DNA from: Thunnus maccoyii
Taxonomy: Eukaryota; Chordata; Actinopteri; Scombriformes; Scombridae
Direction of reading: 5' to 3'
NCBI RefSeq assembly: GCF_910596095.1
Contig: NC_056548.1
Coordinates: 14,662,651-14,726,650, forward strand
Length of the DNA: 64,000 nt
Below, piece after piece: positions 1-12,800 of this stretch (the stretch's first letter is position 1; each line of letters opens with the position of its first letter). The notes beneath the pieces were generated by a model. The model was not told where the DNA came from, searched no databases, and was given only the letters and a program-made list of their open reading frames with translations. A program made the position numbers and the translations under genes.

Positions 1-219
1 AAGTGACACCAGAGAACATCTGGCTTCCTTCAAATTGAGTGATGCGATGAGGAAATGCACTTGTGCCCTTTGTGTGATGTAACCGGATATAATACGTCTC
101 CTTAGGAAGTGAGAAGCGTCAAAACAAAACAGAAATTGCAAAGTTGTTGTTGTTACTCTAAACACATGGAGACTTAGCCTTTAAAATAACACACACATCA
201 TCATTCATTTCAAACTTTA

Positions 220-545
220 AGCTGCAACTTATGATTATTTTGATTTTGATTAATCCAATTAAACAATTATTTTCTCAATTAACTGATTAATAGTTTAGTC
301 TATTAAATGTCAGAAAATGAAAAAAATGTAATTCCCCAGAGCCCAAGGTGATATATTAAAATTACTTGTTCTATCTCACCAAAAGTCCAAAACCCCAAGA
401 TATTCAGTTTACCATCATATATGACAAAGAAAAGCATAAAATCTGCACATCTGAGAAGCTGCAACCTGCGAATGACTTTTGACGATTAATTGTCCAAATA
501 TCTGTTGTTCAACAAATTGTTTCAACTGTAGTCAAAATATATCAT
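220..545. mobile_element. degenerate hAT-like MITE copy (GCTGCAAC family), gabrr1 intron 1
   Basis: The stretch begins with GCTGCAACTTATGATTATTT and continues with a body that resembles the elements at 46979-47231 and 61815-62093, sharing the run GTCTATTAAATGTCAGAAAA. It resembles a very common teleost short repeat with TAGRGCTGCAAC termini. The copy is decayed, its right end is uncertain, and no target-site duplication was identified. Confidence 0.55.
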
Positions 546-754
546 ATCATATATTACAAGTGAAAAAGAAAAAAAAAGTTTGTAAAGAAAAGTAAAAAGA
601 CATCACCCAGTTTTTCCAACACAGAAATGTTGCATTTTAGAAGAAAAACATAAATAAATAATAAAATTGCAACATTTTCTACTTTTTACAGTGCTGCATC
701 GTTGCCATAACAGATCCTCTTATTAATTAATTTATTACTGTTGTCAATCAACAG

Positions 755-3700
755 GTCGCGAAGAGAGACCAGAATGGATGGGGGTTCAGGTCACAAATCT
801 GGGAGGTGAGTTTTAAAAATGAAAACATTATGATGATTTTTACTTTATTTGTTAGTTTAATTCATTTGCTTATTGTACTGGACTGGAAAAGGATGTTTTA
901 CAGCCTCACTGTGACCAAATTTGTCTTTTTTTTTTTTTTTATTCTACAGCCCAATCTACAAACGAAGTCCAGACATGACAAAATCTCTGATGACAAAATC
1001 TGAGCAGCTCCTGAGAATAGAAGACCACGATTTCACCATGAGGCCAGCGTTTGGAGGTCAGAAAAAAAAATGCATCTAAGTGTTTTAAATGCAAGCTGTG
1101 TCCATGATTGCAACTCGGTGAGGATACTGTAGAGGCTGCGTGGTCAGTCATCAAGTGCAGCAGGATAAGATCTGTGCAGTGGTCATTGGTTTGGTCTGAA
1201 CTGTCCTAGCTAAGCTCTTGGAGCCCTTAATGACACCATCCATGCAAGCTGTGCTGGAGTTTCCAATTGTCGCAGGCAGAGCTCAGCTCTTTACATCACA
1301 AGAGTGTTAATACATGTCTTTTGCATTACTGTATATTAGAGGGATTTGATGTCAGCTTTTAGGACTGCAGGATTACTTCGAGATAAAGGCACACAGGCTT
1401 TTGTTTTTACTAGAAGATTGTCGTGGAATATATATTTAGAATCTGTTTATCTGTCTTTATCTTTTTATTCATCTTATAAGGTAAATAACCTCAGACACGA
1501 GAGCTGTATTTAACTAAAAAAATCTGCCATGAGGGCTTTCATTTTCATGCCGAAGAGATAAACACGTGCCGTTTTTCTATCAGACTTCAACTTCTTTTAA
1601 TCACACAACAATCTGCTGCTGACAGACACACCAAGTGACCCTGCAGTATTCTTTTCGCTGCGTCCCGCTTTGACCATCAAGTGCGTCTGTGCTGAAAGTG
1701 GAAAAGAGAGCTGGATTTCATCCACCGCTGCATCAACTTTGATCCATTCTTGTGACCTAATTGTATTTGTGTACTATTAGAGGATGATGCTGCAGAGTAC
1801 AAAGGCTGAAATAGGTCAAAAATAGAATCCCAGCCAGCCCGACGCAGTCGTGGCACGAGCAGTTGATCTGAATTTTTAGAAATGAGATATCAGAAGCTAA
1901 AGGTTAAAGCAGTCTCTGTAATGGTCGCGTTGACTTCTCAGCCCACTGTCACATTTACAATGAAGCAGAAAAGCATGTTCAACAAGCATTTATGTAGAAA
2001 TATTTTTAAATTTGTTACTGTATGCATTTAATGGACTCATGGTCCATTGAATTTCAGGTCCTCCAATTCCAGTCGGAGTAGATGTTCAGGTTGAAAGTCT
2101 GGACACCATCTCTGAGGTGGATATGGTAAGTATGGAATAATGTGTCTAAGATTAATTAGTTTTTAGGTTGGTTATATGTTGCAAGATACAACACTCTATT
2201 TTGTTTTCTTTCCACAGGATTTTACCATGACACTGTATCTGCGTCACTACTGGAAGGACGAGCGGCTGGCGTTCCCCAGCACCAACAACCAGAGCATGAC
2301 CTTCGACAGTCGCCTGGTGAAGAAGATCTGGGTTCCTGACATGTTCTTCGTCCACTCCAAGCGCTCGTTCATCCACGACACCACCACCGACAATGTCATG
2401 CTGAGGGTTTATCCAGACGGCAACGTCCTCTACAGTCTCAGGTAAACACAGCAGCAGCAGAACTTTTTTTTCTTAGGTTTGTTAGAGCCCACACTAATTT
2501 TTAAAAGTCCTGTTTAAAAAACCCTAACAACCACTTTTATAAAATTAAAGACGTTGGCCATTCCTCTCAGAGAACTGCATTCAAAGGAATACAGTGGTCA
2601 AATGAAGAGTTTATTTCACTGTAGCATAAAAAATATAGGCAGATATTTAAAAGATACATATTTAAAACCAACTATATAAAAAAGAGAGAAACAGAAATGT
2701 CACCAAAACAAACCACATCCGAAGATCAGTTTACACTGCTAAAGGTCACTACTGATTTGCTTTGATGAATTTCACAGCAGGTGAAAGGTCAACCAGCATG
2801 GCTGCGATACATTTTGTCGAACATCATTTTCAAAATTGTAATCAGTGTAGCAATCAAGAGTGACAACAGTAGGTTATCAGAAGAGAATGCCAAATTCTTG
2901 CCACTATTACATCTGCCAGTTCACTGCAAGGACTTCTTAACCTTTATTTAAGCAAGCAAGTAATCTGTGAACAAATTCATATTTACAAAGACAGCTTGGC
3001 ATAAGGATGATTGATGGGAATATAGGAGAAAAGACAGAAAAAGGGCACAAACAACACTTCAAAAAGAAGACTAAAATGTGCTAAAAAAATCACAAAGAGA
3101 AAACAAATGTCACAACAAACAATGGAAGCCAGCAGTCCTACGCACACAGCTCAAGTCTCTTTTCCCTCCATTTGTTTTGGTTTTGGACAACTAACAAAAG
3201 CAGCCATATACAGAAATTTAACTGTCATTCTTGCTGTTTCTGTAAGAAGTTAAATTACAGTAAATGTTTTTTACTGTGATCTTTTACTGCAGAGTCACTG
3301 TCACTGCCATGTGCAACATGGACCTCAGCCGCTTCCCTCTGGACACCCAAACCTGCTCACTGGAGATTGAGAGCTGTGAGTGGATTATCAACATATCAAT
3401 AAAGTATTTCACACCTTTTTTCCCCTTGCTAACTAGTGACCAGATTGCTATGAAACTTGGCAACAGCAGTGGGTGATATGACAATATATACCTCGAGACA
3501 AGATTAATTAAAACAAATATAAATTAGTCTTTTGCCATACCCTTTATACCATGATCTCTTTAACATCACTTGGCATATTGGGCCATTTTGGCAATTTTGG
3601 AAATCAATGAACAGGACTGTTTTATGGCAATATTGGATTTTTGCATAAATGTGAAGTCTGGTTATTCTACCAATTAACAACATATTTACACATGAAATCT

Positions 3701-6700
3701 CAGATGTCTTTCACCATGAAAGACACCGTCCTTGTAGCTCCACTAATGATGAGCCTCTAAGACAACAAAATCATAGTGTGTAATGAACACTGTAGTCACT
3801 AGGGACTGCTAGCGGTGCTTTCGACTTCATTTTATCTTTTCTTCACATTCACATCCAGTATTTTTCACACAAAATCTGCTTTGATTTACTTTGTTACACA
3901 TGTGCTGACTTCTACTTTTTCCTTCCAGATGCATACACAGATGACGATCTGATGCTGTACTGGAAGAAAGGCAATGAATCCCTGAACACCGATGACAGAA
4001 TATCTCTCTCCCAGTTCCTCATCCAGAAATTTCACACCACCACCAAGCTGGCTTTCTACAGCAGCACAGGTAATCCACAAAACAAGTATTTTATATACAG
4101 CACAGTCAACTGAAGTGATTATGCAAATAGCCCGAATACATCATGTATGTAAAAACTCCATCACAATTGAATTACAACTTCAATGAATCTCATTTAACTT
4201 TATAAGCCTTTCCCAACTAAAGTATCAAGTCTTCCTTAAATAAAATCGGTGTTCCTTGAATGTAACACCAAGAAGAATGTACAAATGTTTAATCCTTACT
4301 CTGAAACGAAATGAATCAAACTACTGCCAACTACTTGTACTGTGCTGAAAAGCTACTGTGAAAGCCTTGCAGCTGTCTTATAACCACATGCCACTTTCCA
4401 GCTCACAAGAGCAACCTGAAGCATAAAAAGGATTTTGTGTTCTATCTTTCCGTGCCAGAATAGCCGAGAACCTTTGGTTCAAGTGTTTGTTCTGTGTATC
4501 AGCAGCTAGCGTATGACATTGTGTTTAACGGTGATATTTCTCCTTTGCAGGCTGGTACAATCGTTTGTACATCCACTTCACCCTGCGGCGCCACATCTTC
4601 TTCTTCCTGCTGCAGACTTACTTCCCTGCCACCCTGATGGTCATGTTGTCCTGGGTGTCCTTCTGGATTGACCGCAGGGCCGTCCCCGCCAGGGTCCCTC
4701 TAGGTAGGATAGATTCTCCCTCTCAGGGCACGATCTTTGCAAACAAGCTTAGTGCTACTAAAAAATTATTTAGTTTGAGAAATGAAGGCTTATTCCTAAA
4801 AGAAATGACTGACTGAGTGATGAAGTTACACCAATGGTAACTTACACCAACCTTTGGCCGACCAATAGTGTAACTTCATCAGTCGACCGAATGTCGTCAC
4901 TTCCTGTATCCGTTGTTTCAAATTGAAAGGCCTCTAGCGTTTCATACACAGTCCAGCCATATACAAGGTTTTGACCAAATCTTGTTTGACCTTGCTGTGA
5001 AAGTTGGGGAGCAAAAAGAATTTCCCTACAGTGAAACATCAGAAAAACCAAACAAGTAGACAAATAATAAGCATCTAAATATATTACTGCACAATTTAAA
5101 AATATCAGAAACTCTCTCTGTGTTATTTAGCGTTTAGTTGTATCGGTGCATAAAAGGGCTGCTGTGATCAAACAGTTTGTGTGCTTCCCTCCAGGCATCA
5201 CCACAGTGCTGACCATGTCCACCATCATCACCGGGGTCAACGCCTCCATGCCGCGAGTCTCCTACATCAAGGCAGTGGACATTTACCTGTGGGTCAGTTT
5301 TGTCTTTGTCTTCTTATCGGTGATAGAGTACGCGGCAGTCAACTACCTCTCCACCGTACAGGAGAGGAAAGAGAGGAAGCTGAGGGAGAGAGTAAGTGTC
5401 ATTTCTTGTTATTTTTTCTTTGGTTCTTCATTGCCTGCAGTTAGAAGTACAGTTAATCTTTGAAACGTTGGTCTTTTAACTATCACATTTTTTAAACCAG
5501 TGTAATGATCTTTGGCAGTTTTTGTGGCCGGAAGTCATAATCTGCTCCAAAAAAAGAAAAAAAAAAAGCGAATGTGAGCAAGTGCAACATTGCCAAGCTT
5601 AATTTTAGGCCACAATGATCTGAAAGCTGGCTGTAAATATAAGCAAGCAAATGTCGCTCTGATCTCTTGCATAAATTATTAATGAAAAACAGTCTGGGTA
5701 TGCAACACACATTTATTCCTTGCTGGGTGCTTGTTCCTTCTGAATTTGAACATTACCTCATAGATTTAGAGCTGTGCGCAGAGGGCAGATGCAAAGATTT
5801 AATCAAATTATCAAAGAAATACTAAAATCAAACCCACAGTTTTGTATGGCTAATATAATTTAAAAGCTCTCTCGTGGCTGATTTAAACACAGATAAGTCT
5901 TAAGTCTCCTCTTGTAGTTAAAATTGCTGTTGTTGCTTCCTGGATTGCTGCAAATATGAAAAGTTAGATGGAAAAGATGCTTTAATAGCTCTCTCTAAAT
6001 GAACACAAGACAAAGCTAACCTAATTTTATACTGACATATTTAAAAATATTTCTAAACTGGTAGAAGCACAAATCAATAATTTATGTGCATTTCCAAAAA
6101 CCATAAATATTTTTCTAAATTGGCTCACTTTAAACTGCTCTTGGGGCGATTGCAAATTATTTCTAAGACTACAGCTTGCGTGCTATATTGCTATTCTTAA
6201 TCTGCCAAATGCTGCAGCATATGGAGCCAAATTGCCCACGTACCCCGGGGAACATTTCAAGCACAAACATCCTTTTATAAATGTTTCATGCTGAAGTTAT
6301 GTAAAGGCCCTGAGTTTGCAGAAAAATGATAAACATTTAAAAAACTAATGAATTCTTGTTTTAGTTTGCGTTATGACTTTGCAAAAAGTAAAAGTGTCAA
6401 AATGACTTAATCCCTTCTTTATGCTCACTCAGCTGCCGTGTACATGCGGCATTGGCAACCCGGACGAGATGATGATAGACCCCCAAATCACTGGCTACGG
6501 GTCTATGGATATCAACACCACAGGGAATTATGGGATGCCAGAGAACGGTGGCCGCCAGGAGCGAATGTTGGCTCAGATGGCGCTGAATGACCCACAGATT
6601 GCAAGCCAGGTGAAGCCATCCAGGGGCTACGTGAACATTTGGATAGACACCCACGCCATAGACAAGTACTCGCGGGTTGTCTTTCCTGGAGCTTACATCC

Positions 6701-6735
6701 TCTTTAATATCATCTACTGGTCCATCTACTCATAA
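755..6735 (+). CDS. gabrr1: GABA-A receptor subunit rho-1 (exons 2-10; 5' partial)
   Basis: This is a ligand-gated chloride channel subunit of the Cys-loop family, which forms GABA-C-type receptors in retina and brain. Exons by splice sites: 755-805, 950-1056, 2058-2125, 2218-2441, 3293-3375, 3929-4069, 4551-4703, 5195-5391, 6433-6735 (stop TAA). All junctions are GT-AG and keep frame, giving 441 visible residues. The signal-peptide exon must lie before base 1; human rho-1 has 479 residues. Visible are the agonist-binding ectodomain (exons 3-7), the Cys-loop with two cysteines 14 residues apart (exon 6), TM1 and the start of TM2 (exon 8), the rest of TM2 plus TM3 (exon 9, with the rho-type VNASMP after TM2), and the intracellular loop plus TM4 (exon 10, ending in YWSIYS). 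Rho-1 is preferred over rho-2 because the loop carries a MPENG motif as in human GABRR1, and because pm20d2 is next door. Confidence 0.9.
1057..2057 (+). other. gabrr1 intron 3, no recognised element
   Basis: Intron between exons 3 and 4, with a GTCAGA donor and a TTTCAG acceptor. I see no repeat, RNA or second gene in it. Confidence 0.6.
2442..3292 (+). other. gabrr1 intron 5, no recognised element
   Basis: Intron between exons 5 and 6 (GTAAAC donor, CTGCAG acceptor). AT-rich, with no identifiable element. Confidence 0.6.
4818..4881. repeat. short inverted repeat in gabrr1 intron 8
   Basis: TGATGAAGTTACAC at 4818-4831 is repeated exactly in reverse complement at 4868-4881, leaving a 36-base spacer. 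It could be a MITE remnant or a simple stem. No target-site duplication was seen. Confidence 0.6.
5392..6432 (+). other. gabrr1 intron 9, no recognised element
   Basis: About 1 kb of AT-rich intron between the TM3 exon and the terminal exon. Nothing recognisable is present on either strand. Confidence 0.55.
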
Positions 6736-7130
6736 CCAGAAATGTAGAGGTGCATCGTCAGTGAGAGCCATCCATGATGGGACTCCAGTAAACTTGGCTC
6801 ATATTTGAAGAGCAGGAAAAAGACTTTGCACTTGATGCTTTTCACTGGATGCAGAGACAGAGAAACTGTATGTAAGATGCATGAGGACCACTGCCAGATG
6901 GGGACTATTGCCTTCTTGACCCAGCCACTTAAAACTGATGAGTTGCACTGGTTTCACTCAAATGTACAGTATGTGGTTTCATGTGGTGTTGATGGAAAGA
7001 CATTTGTTTTTTTGCTATTTTTTTTTGCCGTCGCCTGATGTTCTAACTGCACAGAGAGATGAAACACAAACTGTGTTATCACGCAGCTGAACTCTGCTAC
7101 GCTTTCAGTTCTCAATGCAGTGACTTTTGA

Positions 7131-7809
7131 AATAAAAACCCTAACGCTCACAAAAACGGATCTCCGACATCTCCTCCCCTCCTGCATATGAGCTAGACTT
7201 GACAATCAACAGAACACAAAAAAAATCTTTTTAAAAACCTGACAATCAGGTTCTTTTTGAAGTCTTGAAGTTTCGCTTTTCTTTTGCAGCACGTTAGTAT
7301 GACTCAGTATATGTTACATTTTTTTGTGATCTTTGTATCAATGCACTTTGCTGTCGAGCTACTGCATTGCATTTGTGTGATTTGACAAAGTTTAGTAAAA
7401 GAAAGCAATTAAAACTTAAAATTACACATGTAAAACTATATGTTTAGTAAATCCCAAACACTGATTATTGTATTGACTTTTTTTAAATGTCCTTATTTCT
7501 TCTTTTTTTTTTATATACAACTGACGCTCATCTCCTCTGTTGGTGTTGTGAGGCTTTGAGGGTTCACTGTGACCTTTTAGTTGCTAGTGTTATCATATTT
7601 TTCAGCTTAAAAAAACTTTATACTTTGTTAAGCAAACGATACATACAAAATATCTTTTGGTGGTTTATAAGAAAACATATTGACCAAAAAATACAAGTAT
7701 TAAATTCCAAATCTGAAAGGATGTTATATGTGAGAAGATGTTAAATAAATGTTTTGTTTTTTGGGAAAATGTGAAAATTCTTTGAGCAGAGCTTATGCTG
7801 AACAATAAA
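7131..7809 (+). terminator. candidate gabrr1 polyadenylation signals
   Basis: AATAAA hexamers occur at 7131-7136, 7744-7749 and 7804-7809, about 0.4 kb and 1.0-1.1 kb after the stop codon. Alternative 3'UTR ends are plausible, but which sites are used cannot be decided from sequence. Confidence 0.45.
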
Positions 7810-8593
7810 ACCACACTACTGTACGTTTTAAATCTCCACATGTAATAATTTTGTGAGACGCATGGCTTAATCTTGCTTTCTATCAACAGACATCAATTAA
7901 AATCGACTAAAATACAAACAGACACATTTGTGACTACAGACTCCGTTGTCAGTTGAAGGACTTGGTGCCATTTTTCATTTCCGACCTCTTCAAGTCTTGA
8001 TCCCCAAATTCTTTATCCTATTTTCCTGCTCTCTTATACAGTATATTTCAACCGTGCTGCAGGATAAGCTTTCACAGTTATTAGACGCTGGATTGCTACT
8101 AGCTCCGGGGTTTCTCTCTCTCGTTGCCTGGCACAAAGTCTGATTGCTAATGTGCATTCATACCAAAGCATATAAACTACGCATTCTGTAATACCATTAA
8201 CTGCTCACATGTGAAGTGAAAGGATATATATACATTACATAAATTAGTTCTCTCATTTTTCACAGGGAAAAGTGTGGATTGTACTGAATAACGCTTCCTC
8301 TTTCTTTATCAAAGCATGGTCCTGAGGGCATGGTGAAAATTCAAACTTTGTGCATCATCATCCTCTAAAAAACATGAACAAAGGCATCACTAAAAAGGAT
8401 TAAGTATCAAAAGGTTTTGAATTGACCTGTGTGCTGAAAGCATGGCCAGAAATCTAAATGTGTGAATGCAGAATGACTGCAAAAAGATGCAGAACTCAAA
8501 TACCACAATACCACTGCCTCATCACGTCAAGAGGGAAAAATGAGCAAGAATAGAAATTATATTCTATATAAATACTGTTTGTATGACTGTTAA
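7810..8593. other. intergenic, gabrr1 to pm20d2
   Basis: AT-rich DNA downstream of the gabrr1 3'UTR. No gene or recognisable repeat was found. Short open frames here lack protein-like composition. Confidence 0.5.
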
Positions 8594-8601
8594 GTTTAGC
8601 T

Positions 8602-9103
8602 CAGAGGTTTTGAAAGTGGGAACCGGACCTCCCAAGGGGGGCTCCAAACAGTTTCAGGGGAGGTTCAGTGAGTGGAAGTGAAAAGATATTACATTAATTA
8701 TTACATTAGTCAAATCAAAAGCAGATCACATAGAATAGCCTAAATGTGTGTGATTTGGTGAAAGACATAGCTCAGAAATACAGTCATTTTGGGGAATTTT
8801 ACTGTTTTTCCTACTTTCTCAGAGTCAGAAACTAATGAATGCCTTCAGACAGACCTTTTTTTATGTATTTGGTGTAGTCTGAAGTCTATCTATCTATCTA
8901 TATATATATATATATATATATAAATATATATATCTGTCTATCTTTGCTCAATTGTTGGGTGTCTGTGGGATCAAATAACATAATCATGATCCCATAGGCA
9001 TCCAGGAATTGAGCGAAACTAAGCAAGTAAACTAAGGGGGCACACCTTTTTCCAAGCTTTGTCTGAGGGGAGACTCACAGTCTCAGACTTTGAAAAACCC
9101 CTG
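8602..9103. mobile_element. non-autonomous hAT-like element
   Basis: A 502-bp element with matching terminal inverted repeats (left CAGAGGTTTTGAAAGT; right, reverse-complemented, CAGGGGTTTTTCAAAGTC). It is flanked by an 8-bp direct repeat with one mismatch: GTTTAGCT at 8594-8601 and GTTTAGTT at 9104-9111. An 8-bp duplication and CAG-type termini are hAT hallmarks. No transposase frame is present. A TCTA/TA microsatellite (about 8886-8944) lies inside it. Confidence 0.75.
8886..8944. repeat. TCTA/TA compound microsatellite
   Basis: A short run of TCTA units passes into (TA)n and back to TCTG/TCTA-like units, all inside the hAT-like element. Confidence 0.85.
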
Positions 9104-9111
9104 GTTTAGTT

Positions 9112-9732
9112 TATTTGACATTACAAAAAGGAAGAATTCAGTCAGATGCACAAAAATGTCAAGGATGGCATTATTGTGTCAGGATGACACAATAAGGTTT
9201 TAAGCTAACTTCCATTGTGGTTACAGTACAATAAATCAAAACAAAACAAAACAAAAAAAAACCTATCATCATCAATAAAATCACATTGAAGTCAAAGTCA
9301 AACATCTAAAATAAAGACTAAGAGTCTGCCGTCATGCTAGCAGCTCTGTGGGTCTGTAGGATGGTTAGCTTACACTTGTATACTCTCCATAAGCTATATT
9401 TGTTTTTAAAATTGTGGTGGTTACAGTATTACTTCATGTGCAAAGGTAACAGTTCCTGGCACCACACCACCTAAAAGAACATTACACACGACCAACCTCG
9501 CCAAGCACAAGTCAACAACACAATTTGGCTCTAAGTTTGTGCCCATGAGTTCCTCCAACTCTACGAAGGAAGTATTTGTTGTTATAAATATTACGTACCA
9601 CACTGAGCTGCAGTTGTACTGCTCAATCCTGCGATGGTTACCACCCGAGCAAATTGCTGTTTGCCAAAATGTGCTCTTTGGCTCTAGTGACACAATCCTG
9701 ACTGCTGTCAGCTATAAAATGTCCTAAAATTC
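9112..9732. other. intergenic, unrecognised
   Basis: The piece around 9325-9360 resembles a fragment of the repeat family at 19.69-21.09 kb (gene-desert composite). The rest, up to the pm20d2 polyadenylation signal, shows nothing recognisable. Confidence 0.4.
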
Positions 9733-9738
9733 TTTATT
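9733..9738 (-). terminator. pm20d2 polyadenylation signal
   Basis: AATAAA on the minus strand, 66 bases after the pm20d2 stop codon. This implies a very short 3'UTR. Confidence 0.65.
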
Positions 9739-9803
9739 GTTTTTTCCTATTATTATTATTAGTGTATTCGTGGAGCTCCAAAAGCTGCGCTGCTGCCCTC
9801 TAG

Positions 9804-12800
9804 TCATTTCTCGTGTTTCAGTTTGACTAGCCTGAAGTCCTCTTTCACTTGCATCAGCAGATCAGGGTTGCACACCACATCCACAGCTGTCATAGCCAAG
9901 GCTTTGGCTGCCCTCAGGGTGTACAACTGGGCCTTTTCAGCTCCTGGCACAGGACAGAAAGCAGAGGAGGTAAATAGAAACTAAACAGGCAAACCAAGTG
10001 ACCTGGAAAGAGATGATGGCTAAAAAAACGTCTGATCGTAGCGCAATTCAATTTCATTACAGCAACAACGGCTGTTCTCAAAAGACACAACCTGCCTACC
10101 TGCTGCTTCGTTGTATTCCTCTGTGTGGTTAAACGCATCGGTGCAGATGTAGAAGAAAGGATGGATACCCGGGACTATGAATGATACGTTGCCAAAGTCT
10201 GTGGAACCTGCCAGATAATTAGAAATTCACTGTGATCTGTGAAATACAAAAAAAGCCTGTGAAACTAGATCAGAGTTTTGCTGCATACATTTCTTCTGCA
10301 CAGACCAGAGAGAGAAAGAATCCTGTATTTATGAAATTTTCATTTTTACCCACCAGAGAAGTTGGCTGGCTGCTCTGGAAACTGAATCCCTAAAGCTTTC
10401 CCATTATTTTCATACAGATTTGCCAGTGTAGCATTGGGCAGAATGTTGTAGTAGGCATGGGTTGGGTAGGTTATCTCCACCTAAAGGAAACACAAGTATA
10501 CCCCCACTCATAAAACATAGGGTACAAAAATTTGACGTCAAATCACAGAAGAGATCATATATTAACAATATATGAAGCCATACATGCTCTGTAATACGAG
10601 TAAAAACTGCTTGAAGCAAGTACAGACATAGGAGAAAAGCAGCCTGAAGATAACGGTGAGTTATGTAACAATAACACAGCACTCTGAGCATAATTACAGG
10701 AATATGTTAAAAAAGGGCGATGTTATATAACAGCGGAGTCAACTCCAACATTCATCAAAATCCACTGTTTGTTCCTACGTGTGTACTTTGTCGATGTACA
10801 TATCAGGGATCTAAGAGGGAAGCAAATGGAAGACGACACTTTTAGGTGAGCTTACTTGGCAGCCGGTAGCTGCAGCGGCTGCCCTGAAGCAAGCCTCCGC
10901 TTTAGCCTTCAGGTCAAAAAGATCCTTAACCAGCGGTGTGCGTAGATAGAACTCTAACTCGGTGTAGGAGGGGATAATGTTGGGCTTCAGCCCTCCGTGT
11001 CTGATGATGCCTGTGGTAAAGAAAATGGAGACAATGTGCAAGATGGAGGATAAGAAGGGATGCAGTTTACACAATTTATACGGGTTTGGAAGCCAAAGTT
11101 GTGCGTCATTTCACATTTCCAGTGAAGAGATCAAAAAAATCCCTTTACATTTGACTGTGTACTTTTCTATAATATAAAAAGACAATACACAGAAGCAAAA
11201 GTTACTACAGATGGTGATTTTTGAGCACTGCTTACTACTTCAGAAACGAGAAAAGCTAATGATGCTAATAATGAATAATTTCACATCCACGGAATCAATT
11301 TGGTAGCTGATGTGGAGCTTTTGATCGTATCACACGACCTTCCTGAGAAGATGGAGTTTGCTCAGTTATCGTAGAATTATAGATGTTTTAGTCTCCTTTT
11401 TTCTGAGCACATTGAGGAAATCTCATTCATGTTGGCTTAAAAGCAAACAGACCTTGGGGTGAGATTGTTTTGGCAACTGCTGCTTCTTAAAAAATGAACT
11501 TAGCTCAACTAATGCTATTACAGTTTCTGCATGGTCCTCACCGTGAAGCCTCCACTCTGGTTTGAGCTGCTGTCTGAGTACAGAGATGTTATTGTAGGCA
11601 AGCACTGCAGCGTCTAAGGCGTTCACTCCCTCCCAGGGGTATGCAGATGCGTGAGATGCCTTCCCATGGTACTTCACTGACACCCTGTGTGACATCAACA
11701 TAAAGGGTTGTCAAGGTTATGGTGCTGACTGAGAGAGGACGCAGAGAAGTTGTGAATACAAGCTGTAAAAAATAGAACATACTCATGGAGCGCAACACAA
11801 GGGAGGAATGAAGCATCCTGCTGAGCTGGATGAGCCATGAAGACGAGGTCGATGTCAGCAAAAGCCCCTGCTTTGATCAGGTCGATCTTTCCTCCTATAT
11901 CTTCCTCTGCAGGTGTTCCCAGAACAGTTACCTGGTGTAAAAGTATTTAATTTAGTTATTTCAGTTCATGTGTGTCAGTCATCCTGATACTGATTTTGGT
12001 TTGAAGGTGAAGGTTCATTCTTGACCTGGGAAACGGTGGAAACAACTGTTTTTTTCTATTTCTAATATTTTCCTTGGTTGTTCAAAATGAGCAAGGAAGC
12101 ATGTCATTCGAAAGGACATTGGGGTGAATCAATAACCACCACACGACGAAACGGCAACATTGTTAACTGGTCTTCACTTGGTTGTACAATGAAGTGAATA
12201 AACTACCAGCACACAGGTCCGGCCCTGACTATGTTGGTGCCCCAGGTTAGATTTTAGATTGGAGCCCCCCCAAAAAAGTGCAGCAACAGTTCCTCCAGTC
12301 CTCCCAGTTCTCTGAACAAAAAGGCAAGTGGGCGTCAAGATGCCATTCAATGAGTGTTTGCTGGCAGGGCCTGAGGTAGCACATGAGGTTTGGTGGCTGT
12401 CAGACAAAAACTGACCAACCAATAAGGCTTTGAAAATCACACCAGATACAAACCTGTACAGGTTTATGGAGGAAAACGGGAGGAAAAGTGTTAAGAGGGT
12501 AGAACAAGTGTGTATTTCCAAAAACTGTATAGAAGCACACAAGAAAAACCCTCCCCACTCATTTGGTTCCCTACTTTTATAATAATTTATTTTCATTATA
12601 ATTCCATCCATAAGGGTTAGGGTTAGTGACACAATGACTAATGAAAAACTAAAATCTGATCAGATGGGGGGCCCTGGGACAAAATCTAATCAAATGGGGG
12701 TCCGTAGTCTAATTTATGTCAGTTTAGGGGTCCTTGACATGAAAATGTTTGAGAACCACTGCTCTAGGTGACCGCCTATGTGGCCACGGCCGCCCCTGCC

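Noticed and set aside
1-754. Search for the gabrr1 signal-peptide exon
   Set aside because: No ATG-led hydrophobic stretch with a suitable donor phase was found, so exon 1 is taken to lie outside the window.
9421-9693. 90-residue minus-strand frame downstream of pm20d2
   Set aside because: It is not contiguous with the pm20d2 frame, lies after its stop and polyadenylation signal, and has no recognisable domain.
12611-12626. TTAGGG-like repeat suggesting interstitial telomere sequence
   Set aside because: Only about two units are present inside a transposon remnant, which is expected by chance.
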